A stretch of 64,000 bases of DNA from Trichomonas vaginalis G3 (GCF_026262505.1 NC_067206.1:2818879-2882878), one strand, 5' to 3'. Shown: positions 1 to 9,360, numbered from the stretch's first letter. The notes: generated by a model from the sequence alone, not told the origin. Translations and numbers: made by a program.

Positions 1-78
1 ATTTCGCTTTCAAATGAAGCTGAGCTTAAGGAATTGATGACCAAGGAAGCTTATATCAAGTACTGCGAAGGAAATTAA
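1..78 (+). CDS. 3' end of an upstream host gene (partial)
   Basis: The window opens inside a reading frame that runs 25 codons to a TAA at 76-78, ending in residues YCEGN. The codons are Lys/Glu-rich and look coding. The rest of the gene lies before the window. The product cannot be named from 25 residues. From 79 to 375 I see only AT-rich intergenic sequence. Confidence 0.55.
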   Translation: MSLSNEAELKELMTKEAYIKYCEGN

Positions 79-375
79 GGTAATCACCTTATATAACATA
101 CATTTCTACATAAAATATGCTAAAATTAACGGTAAATAAAGCTTATAATTTTTTTTATGTTACATATATTTCTCACGTTTCAAAAGGTCAATATGTTAAC
201 TTTCTTGTCCGCAATTGGTTCTAACGGGGTTAAACTTAGAAACTATATTTTCCGATTTTTTTTTTAAAAAAGAATATTTTCATATTAATGTTCTGAATAA
301 AAACAATAATTAATGAAGAAAGTCTCTATTCTAACAACTAATTTATATATATGAACAAATCAATTAACATATATA

Positions 376-1308
376 TCAAATCAAATCATTTGAGGATGCT
401 TCGTACTTTGCAATGACTGCATATCTAACAACTAATCCTATCAAATATAAAAATGTTGCAACGAAAGAATCAATCAAGTCTTTTTTGAGGTTCAAAGTGA
501 AAACTTCCTCTTCCTCTGATGAAAGAATACTAAAATAAGCATTTGATTTAGAATCTGCTTCATATTCAAGGTCTATGGGTCTACCAACCGAAACGAATCC
601 AGCTCTTGTAAAGTGGTATCTTCCTAGCATATAACAATCAGCAATCCAAAGAGATAGTGTTGTTATTGCACGACCAAGGGCAATCGTATCATGGAAAAAT
701 ATGTCTTTTTCTACAATAAAAATAATAGTATATAAAATTGGGAAAATTATATTTTCTACGTGTAAAAACCAGAAAGGAATACGCTGTGAATAAAAATGAG
801 CAATATAGCTCATGCAGAATGTCCCAACGACTTGACCAACAGAAAGATCGCCCGAAATTACAAAATGAATTCCAGCAATAAAATTGAGTGAGGCAAATAT
901 CGGAGCAAATACTGATTTGGAAACTGATGCCAGAGAAACAATATATAAACATGCAAGATTGAAAGAAGCAAATTTTGGCGAAGGAAAGCATGGTGTAGAA
1001 GCTAATACTCCTGAGTTTTCTTTTTGGAAACATGGAGATGGTTGGCCAATAATCAGTGACATTGGAATGAAAATTAGGTAAATGTATAAACGTGAGATTT
1101 TCAAGTATGAATCATCTGATCGGACGAGAAAGATGAGAGGCAATATTAAAAGGATAACAAGGCACACACTCACCAAGATCAGAGGTTTTGCCCACCGAAA
1201 AATGTGTGAAAATATAAGGCTTATCACTGTTTGATATATGTTTATATAGAAGCATCTATTTAGAAGGGAATCTCCTAAGAGTGATTGTGGGTTAGTGAAA
1301 TAAACCAT
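376..1308 (-). CDS. Multi-pass membrane protein, unknown function
   Basis: An uninterrupted 310-residue frame. There are about seven hydrophobic segments: roughly residues 25-62, 72-90, 118-150, 158-180, 185-205, 213-232 and 280-300. Between the last two lies a hydrophilic acidic loop with a run of Glu (EEEE). The ATG at 1308 follows a TCAAATTC sequence on the coding strand, which resembles the trichomonad initiator. The general shape recalls small lipid-phosphatase or desaturase-like membrane enzymes, but I see none of the PAP2 signatures (no KxxxxxxRP, PSGH or SRxxxxxH), so I assign no function. It probably sits in an internal membrane or the plasma membrane. Neighbours give no functional clue. 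Confidence 0.7.
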   Translation of the reverse strand: MVYFTNPQSLLGDSLLNRCFYINIYQTVISLIFSHIFRWAKPLILVSVCLVILLILPLIFLVRSDDSYLKISRLYIYLIFIPMSLIIGQPSPCFQKENSGVLASTPCFPSPKFASFNLACLYIVSLASVSKSVFAPIFASLNFIAGIHFVISGDLSVGQVVGTFCMSYIAHFYSQRIPFWFLHVENIIFPILYTIIFIVEKDIFFHDTIALGRAITTLSLWIADCYMLGRYHFTRAGFVSVGRPIDLEYEADSKSNAYFSILSSEEEEVFTLNLKKDLIDSFVATFLYLIGLVVRYAVIAKYEASSNDLI

Positions 1309-1522
1309 GAAAACAGTTCGAATTTGAGAAAAAAAAAGGTATCGCTCAGAAAAAATTTGAGAAGAAAATGAACGGTACGTCAGAATTTATACTTTAATAT
1401 CATTAGACCAAAAAGATATTTGAATAAAAATTTTCAGAGAATACCACAAATTTTTTCAATGACCTCGAGAAAACTATGACTCGTTATTAATATTAATAAT
1501 AAATTCCAAATAAAAAATGTGA

Positions 1523-1594
1523 GTCCCAGTAGTATATTGGTTAGAATAGATCCTTGACACGGATCAGAGGCCAGTTCGATTCTGGCCTGGGACA
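1523..1594 (+). tRNA. tRNA-Val (anticodon GAC)
   Basis: A full cloverleaf can be drawn. The 7-bp acceptor GTCCCAG pairs with CTGGGAC. The D-arm region contains the TTGGTTAG loop. The anticodon stem GATCC/GGATC encloses the 7-nt loop TTGACAC, giving anticodon GAC (Val). The variable loop is AGAG, and the T stem GCCAG/CTGGC carries loop TTCGATT. The discriminator base is A and there is no encoded CCA. Internal A- and B-box-like sequences are present. The overall sequence resembles eukaryotic tRNA-Val. A G at position 34 is unusual, because most eukaryotes read GUC/GUU with an AAC (inosine) tRNA. The D stem is weak, so a pseudogene is not fully excluded. Confidence 0.85.
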
Positions 1595-1600
1595 TTTTTT
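1595..1600 (+). terminator. RNA polymerase III T-run terminator
   Basis: Six consecutive T residues begin directly after the tRNA discriminator base, the expected position for a Pol III stop. Confidence 0.75.
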
Positions 1601-1638
1601 GCTCATTCTAACTGTTAAAAGTGACAATCAATTTTTTC

Positions 1639-1902
1639 ATGTCAACACCCAAGAAAAAAGAAAACGATAAATCTCAGTCCAAAGATAGGCAAAGATCGAT
1701 GAGTACAATAAATCTTAGCCCTGTTAAAGCGACAAGCTTACGAAAACATGAAATAGATCCAGATGTTGATTCCGATGATCCAATTGTTTGGGGATTTTTA
1801 TTACCGTTGGTTCCGTCACCTGATACAAACCAAGAAATAGATCATCTAAATGAACAATACTCGCTTTCAAATTTACTGAAAAAATTGAAGAAGCAAACTT
1901 AA
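1639..1902 (+). CDS. Small acidic/basic host protein, unknown
   Basis: An 87-residue frame. I take the ATG at 1639 (MSTPKKKEND) rather than the one at 1621, because the inner one follows a TCATTCT/TCAATTTT initiator-like stretch at trichomonad spacing and gives a better N-terminus. The protein starts with a Lys/Ser/Arg-rich disordered region of about 45 residues. A conserved-looking hydrophobic core follows (DPIVWGFLLPLVPSP) and then a short amphipathic C-terminus ending KKLKKQT. I recognise no family. It lies 40 bp after the tRNA on the same strand, and its promoter may overlap the tRNA 3' flank. Confidence 0.5.
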   Translation: MSTPKKKENDKSQSKDRQRSMSTINLSPVKATSLRKHEIDPDVDSDDPIVWGFLLPLVPSPDTNQEIDHLNEQYSLSNLLKKLKKQT

Positions 1903-2450
1903 CTTTTCCTTTACGAATTTGCATTGTATATAACTTGTATTTTATAAAAATTGCTGTTGCCGAACTTAATATTGCTACAATTTTTTTATCGATTTTGAAA
2001 TTATGTAACATTCTCGTCAGAATACAACGTTTGCCTATTTAATGCATTTCTCCATTTGGAAATGGCTTTTCGGGTGAAATTTTCAAATTTCTAAATTAAT
2101 CAAGTTAAATTATTATTGTTTTCTTGAATTAATAGTATCCCTCCTCTAGTAAGACGCTGAATGTTAAATTTCTATCGAATGGACAAAATTTATATCAATT
2201 ATAATTTAAATTTGTAAACTACACAAAAGTACAATTGAAATACAACCAAAATTTTCATCAAAATAAAGTTTGTTAATATTTTTGGCGATAAATTCAACTA
2301 TATAATAACTCTTATTCTTTCTTAATTTGGAAATTTGCCCAACGTTTGAAAATTTGTGTGTGAAAATTTTTTTGGATAAATGCTTATTAAACAATTACAA
2401 ATTTAATCTAAAAATTAATGGATTGAATCAACGTTTTGAGAATTAGAAAT
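1903..2450. other. AT-rich intergenic region before Maverick 1
   Basis: About 550 bp with no convincing gene on either strand. Short frames here (for example 62 codons at 2206-2394, minus strand) have low-complexity AT-driven composition. The region ends at the TGCATT target duplication of element 1. Confidence 0.6.
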
Positions 2451-2453
2451 TGC

Positions 2454-2456
<3 letters not shown>
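2451..2456 (+). repeat. Target site duplication, left copy, Maverick 1
   Basis: TGCATT directly precedes the poly-A end of the element and is repeated at 11930-11935 directly after the poly-T end. Six bp is the length known for Maverick/Polinton integration. Confidence 0.85.
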
Positions 2457-2488
<32 letters not shown>

Positions 2489-2525
2489 AAGTGGGGCTTC
2501 CAGGCACTTCGTGCCTTCTAGCCCT
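2457..2525 (+). repeat. Left terminal inverted repeat, Maverick 1
   Basis: A run of 30 A is followed by GGAAGT and a GC-rich hairpin at 2493-2525. In the hairpin, GGGGCT pairs with AGCCC(T), and an inner stem AGGCAC/GTGCCT closes a TTC loop. It matches the reverse complement of 11864-11929 with only a few differences. Confidence 0.85.
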
Positions 2526-2562
2526 GAGGATGAATGAGTATAATGAAGTTTTTTTTTTCTTG

Positions 2563-2600
2563 GGGGATGGCTTCCAGGCACTTCGTGCCTTCTAGCCCCC
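2563..2600 (+). repeat. Second internal copy of the terminal hairpin
   Basis: A second copy of the terminal GC-rich hairpin lies about 76 bp inside the left end, preceded by a T-rich run. The sequences after the two copies (AGTATAATGAAG and AGTATAAATGAAG) also match. This looks like a tandem duplication of the terminus or an element end nested in an element end. Confidence 0.7.
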
Positions 2601-2625
2601 GAAGATGTTTAGTATAAATGAAGTC

Positions 2626-2706
2626 TTAGAGGACAAACATGACTATGAGTTTTGATATGACAAGATAGAATATGAGAGAGGTCCTATAAACCGGAGAAAG
2701 TGTCAT
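2626..2706 (+). pseudogene. 3' fragment of the adenine methylase gene
   Basis: About 80 bp closely match the last part of the methylase coding sequence at 39802-39882, covering the region that encodes DYEF and YERGPINRRKC. There is no start or catalytic region. Because intact copies sit at the other end of element 1 and the left end of element 2, this fragment suggests terminal recombination or gene conversion between element ends. Confidence 0.75.
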
Positions 2707-2745
2707 ATAAACATCTGTCAAAAACCGTTTTTTACTTCACTTAAA

Positions 2746-4260
2746 ATGCCACGTAAGCTACGTAAGAATATACGTAAGAGGAAGGGAGCATTGAAACATC
2801 CAATAGTAAAACTGACACCACAACAACGTTGCAACAACAAATAATGAATGACCCCACTATGTTGCAACAAATGTCAAGCAACCCTATGCTTTTAAACCGA
2901 GTTGTTGGTGCACAGAGTGGAGGTTTAAGAGCGGCCTTTTAGCGAAAATGGCAGGCTATGGTGGAGCTGCAGACGGAACAGCCTATAACCCTCAAAGTCA
3001 AATGAATTTGAGTTCACTCAAAAATCAAATAACAGATGTCAAAAAGTCAAACATAGACATACAGAAGCAAATAAGTGAAAACGAAAAGAAACTAGAATAT
3101 GACAGACACACAAAGAAACTCAATGAGTTAAACGTAGAGAAAAAGAAGAAAGAAGAACAACTGAAAGAACTAAGTACAGAGGAATATGCGAAAAAAGTGT
3201 CAGAAAAAGCAGCAGAAGTAGCAAAAATGGAACAAGATGTCATAAATTTGAAAAACCATACTACTCAATATAAAATACTGAAAGATGAAGAGATAAAACA
3301 AAAGCCCTGAAGACATATATGGATAGCGATGAGTATAAAAAAGAAGTTGAAGCAAATGTAAAGGCAGAAAAACTTTTACAGTTGCAAAACCAAAACCGTA
3401 CAGTATGAAAACTTAGCACAAGAAAGTAAAAATAACGACGCAGCCATGCAAAAAGGCAATGAAAAGCGCAGAATATATAAAAGCTAACAATGACTGGTTA
3501 GATGCCCAAGCCAACGCTAAAGCAGCCAGCTTATAGGGTCAATAAGGACAAAAATACAAGGCGGATGAAAGATAGTTCAAATGAAGCTTTAACAAATGCT
3601 GACTTTAAGAAACGCTTTCGAAGCTCTTCATAGTAAGGTGAAACAAGTGAACGACTTCTCATCTGGAAAGAAACTGAAGTCTGAAGGTTTCGACAAAGAG
3701 GTTAAGAGAAGTAAGCACAAAATATGACGAAAATAACAGATGCAGCAACGAGACAGGCAGTTCAAAGTGCCTATGACGCCGTTAGAGCAACTGTTGTGGA
3801 AAGTCAAGAAAAAGAGTTACAACAGACCAAAACAGACCTAGTAAATGCTTTCTTAAAAACGAAAAGTCAGGTAGGACATTATGCCTGCAGATGGGAACAT
3901 ATGTGCCAGCTGGTGAACTTATATACCACCAAACCCTCCAAGAGAAGCACCTGCACCAGGACTACCTAAAACATTTACATGAATCGTCAACATGGACACA
4001 GACACAGGCATGCACAACAACCAGCACCACAGAAACAACCACACAGCAACACAACAGTTAAAACCCTGCACAACAACCACCTCCACAACCAGCACAAGCA
4101 ACCACAAAACAGAGCAAGGACATAAAAAGTAGAGAACAAGGAAACCAAGAATTCTTAAAAATGCTTAAAGAAGAGTGTGGTTTCCCAGATACTGTTGACT
4201 TTAGTGACAGATATAAAGAAGCTATTAGAAAGTCAAGGATGGAAATACTGACCGGGGGCC
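2746..4260 (+). pseudogene. Broken gene for a basic/coiled-coil structural protein
   Basis: The frame starts MPRKLRKNIRKRKG, an Arg/Lys-rich N-terminus. It then passes through several frameshifts and stops: near 2822, at the TAG around 2940, near 3308, around 3400-3720 and around 3890-4110. The longest clean stretch, 2948-3310, codes for a long Lys/Glu/Gln coiled coil after a Gly/Ala-rich segment. Later segments are Pro/Gln/His-rich (around 3940-4110), and the last open stretch (4161-4260) runs into the N gap. The plan of basic head, coiled coil and Pro/Gln-rich linker fits a minor capsid or core protein; that role is inference. No counterpart is visible in element 2 within this window. Confidence 0.6.
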
Positions 4261-4261
4261 A

Positions 4262-4361
4262 NNNNNNNNNNNNNNNNNNNNNNNNNNNNNNNNNNNNNNN
4301 NNNNNNNNNNNNNNNNNNNNNNNNNNNNNNNNNNNNNNNNNNNNNNNNNNNNNNNNNNNNN
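4262..4361. other. Assembly gap (100 N)
   Basis: Exactly 100 N, the usual placeholder for a gap of unknown size. Coding sequence is open on the plus strand into its left side and on the minus strand into its right side, so it cuts two different genes. Confidence 0.98.
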
Positions 4362-4925
4362 GGTTTGTTCATTGCCATTTGCATAGTAAATGTGACCATC
4401 CAAATCTTTTACGGTTAGTCTGAGATTGTATCCTTTCTTATTTCCGTCTTGTATGCAGCAAGTACACCCATGAAGCCTTCTTTGTTCTTTCCTTCGTCAA
4501 AGTTTACTTGTAAGGTTCGACCAGATGTAATTTGACTTCTAACTTCACGATACTTTTCATATGCATATCTTGTTCTTTCCATGGGAGCATGTGCGTCTTC
4601 ACCTTTTCCTTTTTTCCTTCTCAAAGGATGCAATTGTTCGTCATGTTTCCAGTAGAATCTGGCAAAGCCGTCGTGTCCTTCAACTTGAGGCTCACTAACA
4701 TTGAAAGGCATGTTCATAAGACTTCTTCTTCTAACCTCTCCCAGTCTGTTTGGATAGTTGGCGCGCGCTTTCTAGGTCCATTTCGTAGCGAAGACCAGCC
4801 AGTTTGTCATAGACTTTTATGGGTCTTCCTTCCTATATTTTAAAATTCTTCGAAACTCTCCAACCATATCTTTGCAACTCTGCTTTTATTCTAGCAGATT
4901 TCTATCCATTCTATACGGGGGCATT
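4362..4925 (-). pseudogene. Broken Maverick gene, unknown structural/DNA-associated protein
   Basis: It starts MPPYRMDRNLLE at 4925 and then needs a +1 shift to enter a long frame beginning KAELQRYGW. It continues through the clean stretch 4717-4415 (MNMPFNVSEPQVEGH...), shifts again near 4440 and runs into the N gap. The protein is charged and rich in Arg/Lys/Tyr. The 5' half is duplicated at 45604-45847 in element 2, which shares the first frameshift but loses the second half after MNMPF. I recognise no domain. The spacing after a T-rich ATTTTTTATAA stretch matches the element's other promoters. Confidence 0.6.
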
Positions 4926-4959
4926 TATAAAAAATAAAAAAATATTTTTTAAAATGGTA

Positions 4960-5532
4960 TGCCATATAGCTTCTTGAATTTGTTGAGAAATATATGAACG
5001 TGTTTTCCATCTGTATCTCAGTGTTTACATTAAGCATAGCCCGCCTTAGTAAAAACATACTTGTAATTTCCTATAGTTTACGCCGGTATAAGGTAGAAAG
5101 AGTCCTGTTCTTCGCTATAGTAGTAAAACTCAAACGTATGCTTACCATAGTCTGTAATTTCAATTGCTTCATCTTCTAGTTCGTCGACAAAATTCGAATA
5201 CAATATCTCTAAATTTGCCTATGTTCTTACTGTTTTCAGAACAAGTGACCCAACGTAAGTTTTCAAGTCTATTGTCGTTCTTATATGGTTATTGTGGTCT
5301 ACAAAAGGTAGATTGTTAGGTTTGGTATAAAATGAGTTGCAATGACAACATGTTTAAATAGTGTTTTCACCAATCCTCATCCTAGCATATCCGTCATTTT
5401 GCTCCCATTCGCTTAAAACTCTTTTTGTCTTTTTGTTTCTGACTTCAAATGACCTACAACAGTGAATTTCATATTTCTCATCTAACAAACAAAGTTTCCC
5501 AACGGTCCTCATACCAACAAATCAGCGTACAT
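4960..5532 (-). pseudogene. HNH endonuclease (homing type), frameshifted
   Basis: Conceptual reading of the minus strand gives an N-terminal segment typical of NUMOD/HNH proteins (YEIHCCRSFEVRN, then NDGYARMRIGENT). An HNH core follows: a His-rich segment with VDHNNH, then NDNRLENLRWVTCSENSKN. The LENLRWVT and SENSKN blocks are hallmarks of phage and viral HNH homing endonucleases. At least three frameshifts break it (around 5345, 5310 and 5200), and a stop at 5078 is followed by decayed C-terminal sequence. It would act as a DNA nuclease that spreads itself by cutting intron-less or gene-less sites. It is flanked upstream by an internally deleted derivative (5579-5653). Confidence 0.75.
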
Positions 5533-5578
5533 TTCAAATAAAATAAAAAAATATTTTTTTTGAAAAAATGTTTTATTT

Positions 5579-5653
5579 AAATGGTATGCCATTTCATATT
5601 TCTCATCTAACAAACAAGTTTCCCAACGTCTTCTCAACAAACTCAGCGTACAT
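5579..5653 (-). pseudogene. Internally deleted remnant of the HNH gene
   Basis: It starts with the same ATG and first codons as the HNH gene at 5532 (MYAEFVE...) and reaches the codons for LLDEKYE. It then jumps straight to the sequence found at the HNH gene's 3' end (MAYHL/F). The junction lies at a short ATATG match, as expected for a microhomology deletion. The same remnant exists in element 2 at 45898-45978. Confidence 0.65.
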
Positions 5654-5690
5654 TTCAATAAAATAAAAAAAATATACTGTTTTCTTTACT

Positions 5691-6267
5691 TTACATAACC
5701 TCCTGCTAACAGAAGTCTTTTGACGCCAACCCATTACCAGCTAATGAAGGTTGACTTGTTTAGTCTCCAAACTAAACTTTGGTTTTGGTTTATCTTCAGT
5801 TTTTGGTTTTTCTTCTTCTATCGGTTTTCGTCACTTTTCGGTTCCTCTGACTTTACCCCACTTGCAGGTATGGTTGTGTCGTCAACATCTTCATAAATAT
5901 CATATGCCATTTGTTTTTGTTTTCCTTTCAACTTTTTTGTGTTTGTTGTAAAGTTTAGAATATTTGACTCTAAGTCAATGAGATGTTCTATAATGAACTG
6001 TTTGTCAGTGAAGTAAACTTTTCCATCTGTTGTCTCGAAAATTCCTTCAGACTTCAATATTTATTTGTGAGAGTCTGTTTTTTTTTGAAGATACTAAGCC
6101 GTTCCATTTCTATGAAAGTGACTTGTAGTTAGGGTTTGTATTTCCAGACCTGCACTTCTATTATTGAATTTTTTCTCATCATCTGTAAGTTCTTTGACAG
6201 GTTTTGACAATGGTTCTGAACTTTTGTTTTGTGGTGTCAAATCTACCGTTTCAACTTCTTCGGTCAT
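5691..6267 (-). pseudogene. Frameshifted copy of the 194-residue DGK/coiled-coil protein
   Basis: It is collinear with the intact gene at 44988-45572 of element 2 (start MTEEVETVDL). It carries frameshifts around 6150-6060 and 5835, leaving only 6057-5818 clean in the middle. The product would have an N-terminal module with a NPNYxVxxxxNG-type motif, a helical middle (KKLKGKQKQMAYDIYEDVDD) and an acidic Lys/Pro-rich tail. It is probably a capsid-associated protein (inference). Confidence 0.75.
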
Positions 6268-6443
6268 TTCATCTCAGTAAAAAATTTTAGTTTGGTTTGT
6301 TTTTCAACTGGTTGTTTAGGTTTTTTAAGTCGGTCTAAAACTTCCTGAGGTATAGGAAGAACTTGACAAACACGTGGTTGTGTAACTGCTGGAAGCCGAC
6401 AAATCCATCTTGAGCCCATTTGTCTCAATGCTGTATTGTTCAT
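6264..6443 (-). pseudogene. Small basic protein, C-terminus altered by 1-bp shift
   Basis: Homologous to the 50-residue gene at 44816-44968 (MNNTALRQMGSRWICRLPAV). A one-base insertion in an A run near the end replaces the stop with a read-through of ten codons, so the frame ends in the TGA that overlaps the next gene's ATG. It could still be functional with a longer tail. Confidence 0.6.
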
Positions 6444-6462
6444 TTCATCTCAGTAAAAAAAT

Positions 6463-6856
6463 TTACATTCCCCACGTTGAGGCGGTTGCGGTTGGTTTGT
6501 TTACCCATTGTTGTGCATGGTTATATCTCTGTTAAAGATCTTTCACCTTGGTCCATGTAGTGCCCTGCTTGGTTATAGTATCATTTGCTTTGTTATAGTA
6601 GTTTCCTGCTTGTCTTCTACATTGTCCATCCATCCTTGAACTTTTCCTCTTGTTTCAGGATTTGGAATAAGATTTGCTGCATCTCGTGCTACCTCCAACC
6701 TTTCTGTACGTTTGGATAAATAGGTTGTGCTTTCTCTTTCAGTATACCTAATGTACTCAAAATCTTCCTTCCAATTCCAAATGCACCTCTGGCTAGTGTT
6801 CCCACTGCGGGTAAAAATCTGGATGCAACTCCTGCTAATGCGCCAAATAAACCCAT
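6463..6856 (-). pseudogene. Hydrophobic/Gly-rich MGLFG small protein, frameshifted
   Basis: It starts MGLFGALAGVASRFLPA, a hydrophobic amphipathic segment of about 35 residues, followed by a Lys/Gln-rich linker and Asn/Tyr/Gln-rich repeats. This copy lacks the frameshift found in the element 2 copy (44394-44796) near GIL/TEKEKA, but it has its own shifts further on (around 6705 and 6620). The short amphipathic head plus disordered tail resembles membrane-active minor capsid proteins such as adenovirus pVI; that parallel is inference only. Its start lies 16 bp from the divergent integrase start. Confidence 0.6.
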
Positions 6857-6872
6857 TTCTTATAGGATAAAA
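6857..6872. promoter_or_regulatory. 16-bp bidirectional Maverick promoter
   Basis: The only sequence between the start codons of the divergent MGLFG gene and the integrase is TTCTTATAGGATAAAA. Each strand carries a TTATC or TTATA core close to its ATG. The same arrangement occurs at 44377-44393. Confidence 0.55.
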
Positions 6873-7831
6873 ATGACGAATCCAAACAAGGACCCTATGT
6901 TTCTAAGGCAACAAAGAAAGCACTCATGATAAAAATCTTTAGTTCAACACCAAATGCTTGTTTATGGATATCTTGGAAAACATTCCGAGGTATAGAGAAG
7001 ATGGACCTCCATACTGGTTAATATTTGTTGGTCAAAACACAAGATACTGTGAAGCCATACCATTAAGTCCAAAATATTTTAGATGTGAAAACTGCTTTGA
7101 CAATATTCGTTGACAAATACCATCCAAACAAAACTGACATCTGACTGTGAAAGTTCTTTTCAAATCAGGACGATATTAAAAACTATCTGCGTTCAAAAAA
7201 ATGTAAACCAATATTTCATTGTCGACCAAAACCATTCTGCTCTTGGTGTCATTGACAGTTGTATAAAAATGTTAAGAGACTTAAACCAACCACAAAGGTG
7301 GTGAAGCAAATGAAATGTCATATGACGACAAGTATAGACACTTCTCCATGGCAAAGATGAGACAAGTTTTAAATATTTACAATACCGTAAACAAAAAGGT
7401 TTGGAAACCACTCCCCCGAAGAAATGAAAAACAACCCTGACTTAGAGAAAGACTATATATTTAATAGTTTAGTCAAAAGAGACAAACAAGAAAGAATGCC
7501 AGGCTTCAAACTTAAGAAAGGTGACAAAGTAAAAATAGAAATACCTAAACGCGACCCATATGAAAATACTATTGACTATGACAACAATGGGAACTCGACA
7601 GGTACTCACATTCGTGTTCGTAAAAATAGAAGAAAGTATACAAGAGAATATTATGAAGTTTTAGGCAAACATGGCAAAATGTACAGACTGCAAGCAGAAG
7701 ATAAAACTACTATTGTCAGACCTCGTTTCAAACTTGTCAAAGTTCAAGGTGGTATACTTTCAAAGACAGTTCCTAACAAATATAAGACAACTCCTGACGA
7801 ATATGCTAAAGAAGTTGAAAATGACGACTAA
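6873..7831 (+). pseudogene. Maverick integrase (retroviral-type), frameshifted
   Basis: The intact plan is an N-terminus MTNPNKDP, the first catalytic Asp in a WFMDIL-type block, the second in LTSDCESSF, and a third acidic position about 35 residues later in HSALGVID. There is then a C-terminal basic domain (7424-7831, 135 residues, clean) rich in Lys/Arg. This is the D,D-35-E layout of rve integrases, but the third residue is Asp, not Glu. This copy has frameshifts near 6900, 6960, 7070, 7125, 7240 and 7300, so it is inactive. Its 3' end overlaps the convergent tail-fibre gene by a few bases. It would insert the element with 6-bp target duplications. Confidence 0.85.
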
Positions 7832-9360
7832 GCATTTCTATACCATGCGTAAACTGTCATGTAAGGTGGCATGTAGTCTTTACTTGTCCCGTTGTTTGCG
7901 TATACCCTGAAACCGATGTGTTAGGCTTCCTCCTACCTCAGTGTTACTCCAGTAACAATTTATAGCAAACTTAACGTCCTCTTTAACATCATATCCTTTA
8001 CCTTTTGTCATTCCTGACCAATCCCAAATCTATGACTATGCAAACCTGCTTCAGATGTACTTAAATTTATGTAGTGACTGTGCGCAGGTAAATTTGCACC
8101 TGAAATCGTTTTACTTCCACCTGTTTCCTTTTAAGAGTTTGCACAATACAAAAACCTGTCGACTATTTGAGTCCAAGTTCCAAAACCAAGTACTACTTCT
8201 GGTTTGGTAGAGTTCATTGACGTGTAAATAGAACCTATAGGATATAGTGTTTTGAAGTATTTCTGTCTTTAACGTTTGAAGCTCTGTTTGTCAGCTTTTT
8301 ATCTAACTCATCGTTAACATATGTTTTGTCAGCTTTTTTATCTAACTCATCGTTAACAAATTTTTGTCAGCTTTTTATCATATAAAAACTTGAGCAGTGA
8401 ATTTAACTTGTTTTTCATCCTCCATGACATAGACATTTCTACATCTAGTGTATTTCATCGTCGTTATGTCATCCTCGATGTTAAACCTTGTGGAAAGTTA
8501 GGAGGTTTCCAATTTAATACTCCCCAGTTTCTTCAACCGTTCCTGCAATATTTTCTATACCAACAGTTGCGAAGAAATCGTGTGTATGGTTCTTATCTGC
8601 CTCTTTTCAAGGCTAACGTTTAAGTCTGTTATTTCAGAAGATGTATGTGTATGTCCAACGTCACTTTTCCTGTTTAAGGTTTCTTGTAAGTTTGCAATAT
8701 TTGCAATGTATGTGTATGTCCAACGTCACTTTTCCTGTTTAAGGTTTCTTGTAAGTTTGCAATATTTGCAATGGTATGTGTATGTCCAACGTCACTTTTC
8801 CTGTTTAAGTTTCTGTAAGTTTGTAATATTTGCAATGGTATGTGTATTGTTAGATCGCTCACGTACTTTCCTGTTTAAGGTTTCTTGTAAGTTTGTAATA
8901 TTTGCAATGGTATGTGTATGAGTCTTTTTAGAATATTCTTTGTCAGCTCTTGTCACTTCACTTGACATTTTATTGTCAACATATGTTTTGTCTGCTAGTT
9001 CAGGATGAGTATGTTCTTTTGTTGCATATGTTGCATCTGCTCTGTCATGTCTTCTTGAACTTTTTCAATGACATATTCTTTGTCAGCTTTGTTTGCCAAC
9101 ATCTGCTTTCAAAAGAAGTTCATCTATAGGTTTCTCGTTTAAAGTTCTTTTGTTGGATTTATACAAAACTATTGGTTCTTACTGTCTTGAAACAGAAACT
9201 CGTCTGTCATTGGTTTAATGTCAGTTTTAAGTTTCCTTCTTTCAATGACTCAGATATCTTAGAATAGTTTGAAAAGTTTGTTGTGTTCTTATTTAGAGCT
9301 TGCAAAATGAGTTGTCGGTTGTGTTGTATTTTCTCTCATAGACGCTGTTTCTTTCGACAT
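7828..9360 (-). pseudogene. Phage-tail-fibre-like protein, heavily frameshifted
   Basis: The reverse-complement sequence matches the fibre gene at 41556-43425 throughout. It has the same start (MSKD... at 9360), GHTHT-type collagen-like repeats at 8640-8930 and a C-terminal collar-type domain ending YAWYRNA. Frameshifts and stops are scattered along it, and no frame longer than about 115 codons remains. The part between repeats and collar (about 8050-8600) has lost sequence relative to element 2. Confidence 0.8.
8640..8930 (-). repeat. Tandem 60-66-bp repeats of the tail-fibre gene
   Basis: About four copies of a unit that encodes (conceptually) a 20-22-residue fibre repeat with a GHTHT knot and a LQETLNRKSDV helix. 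One copy has lost bases and another has an insertion containing GATCGCTCACGT, so the frame breaks. Confidence 0.8.

Noticed and set aside
376-1308. PAP2-type lipid phosphatase assignment
   Set aside because: The multi-pass layout is suggestive, but none of the three catalytic signatures can be found.
2206-2394. 62-codon minus-strand frame
   Set aside because: Ile/Lys/Asn/Phe-driven, no start context, and isolated.
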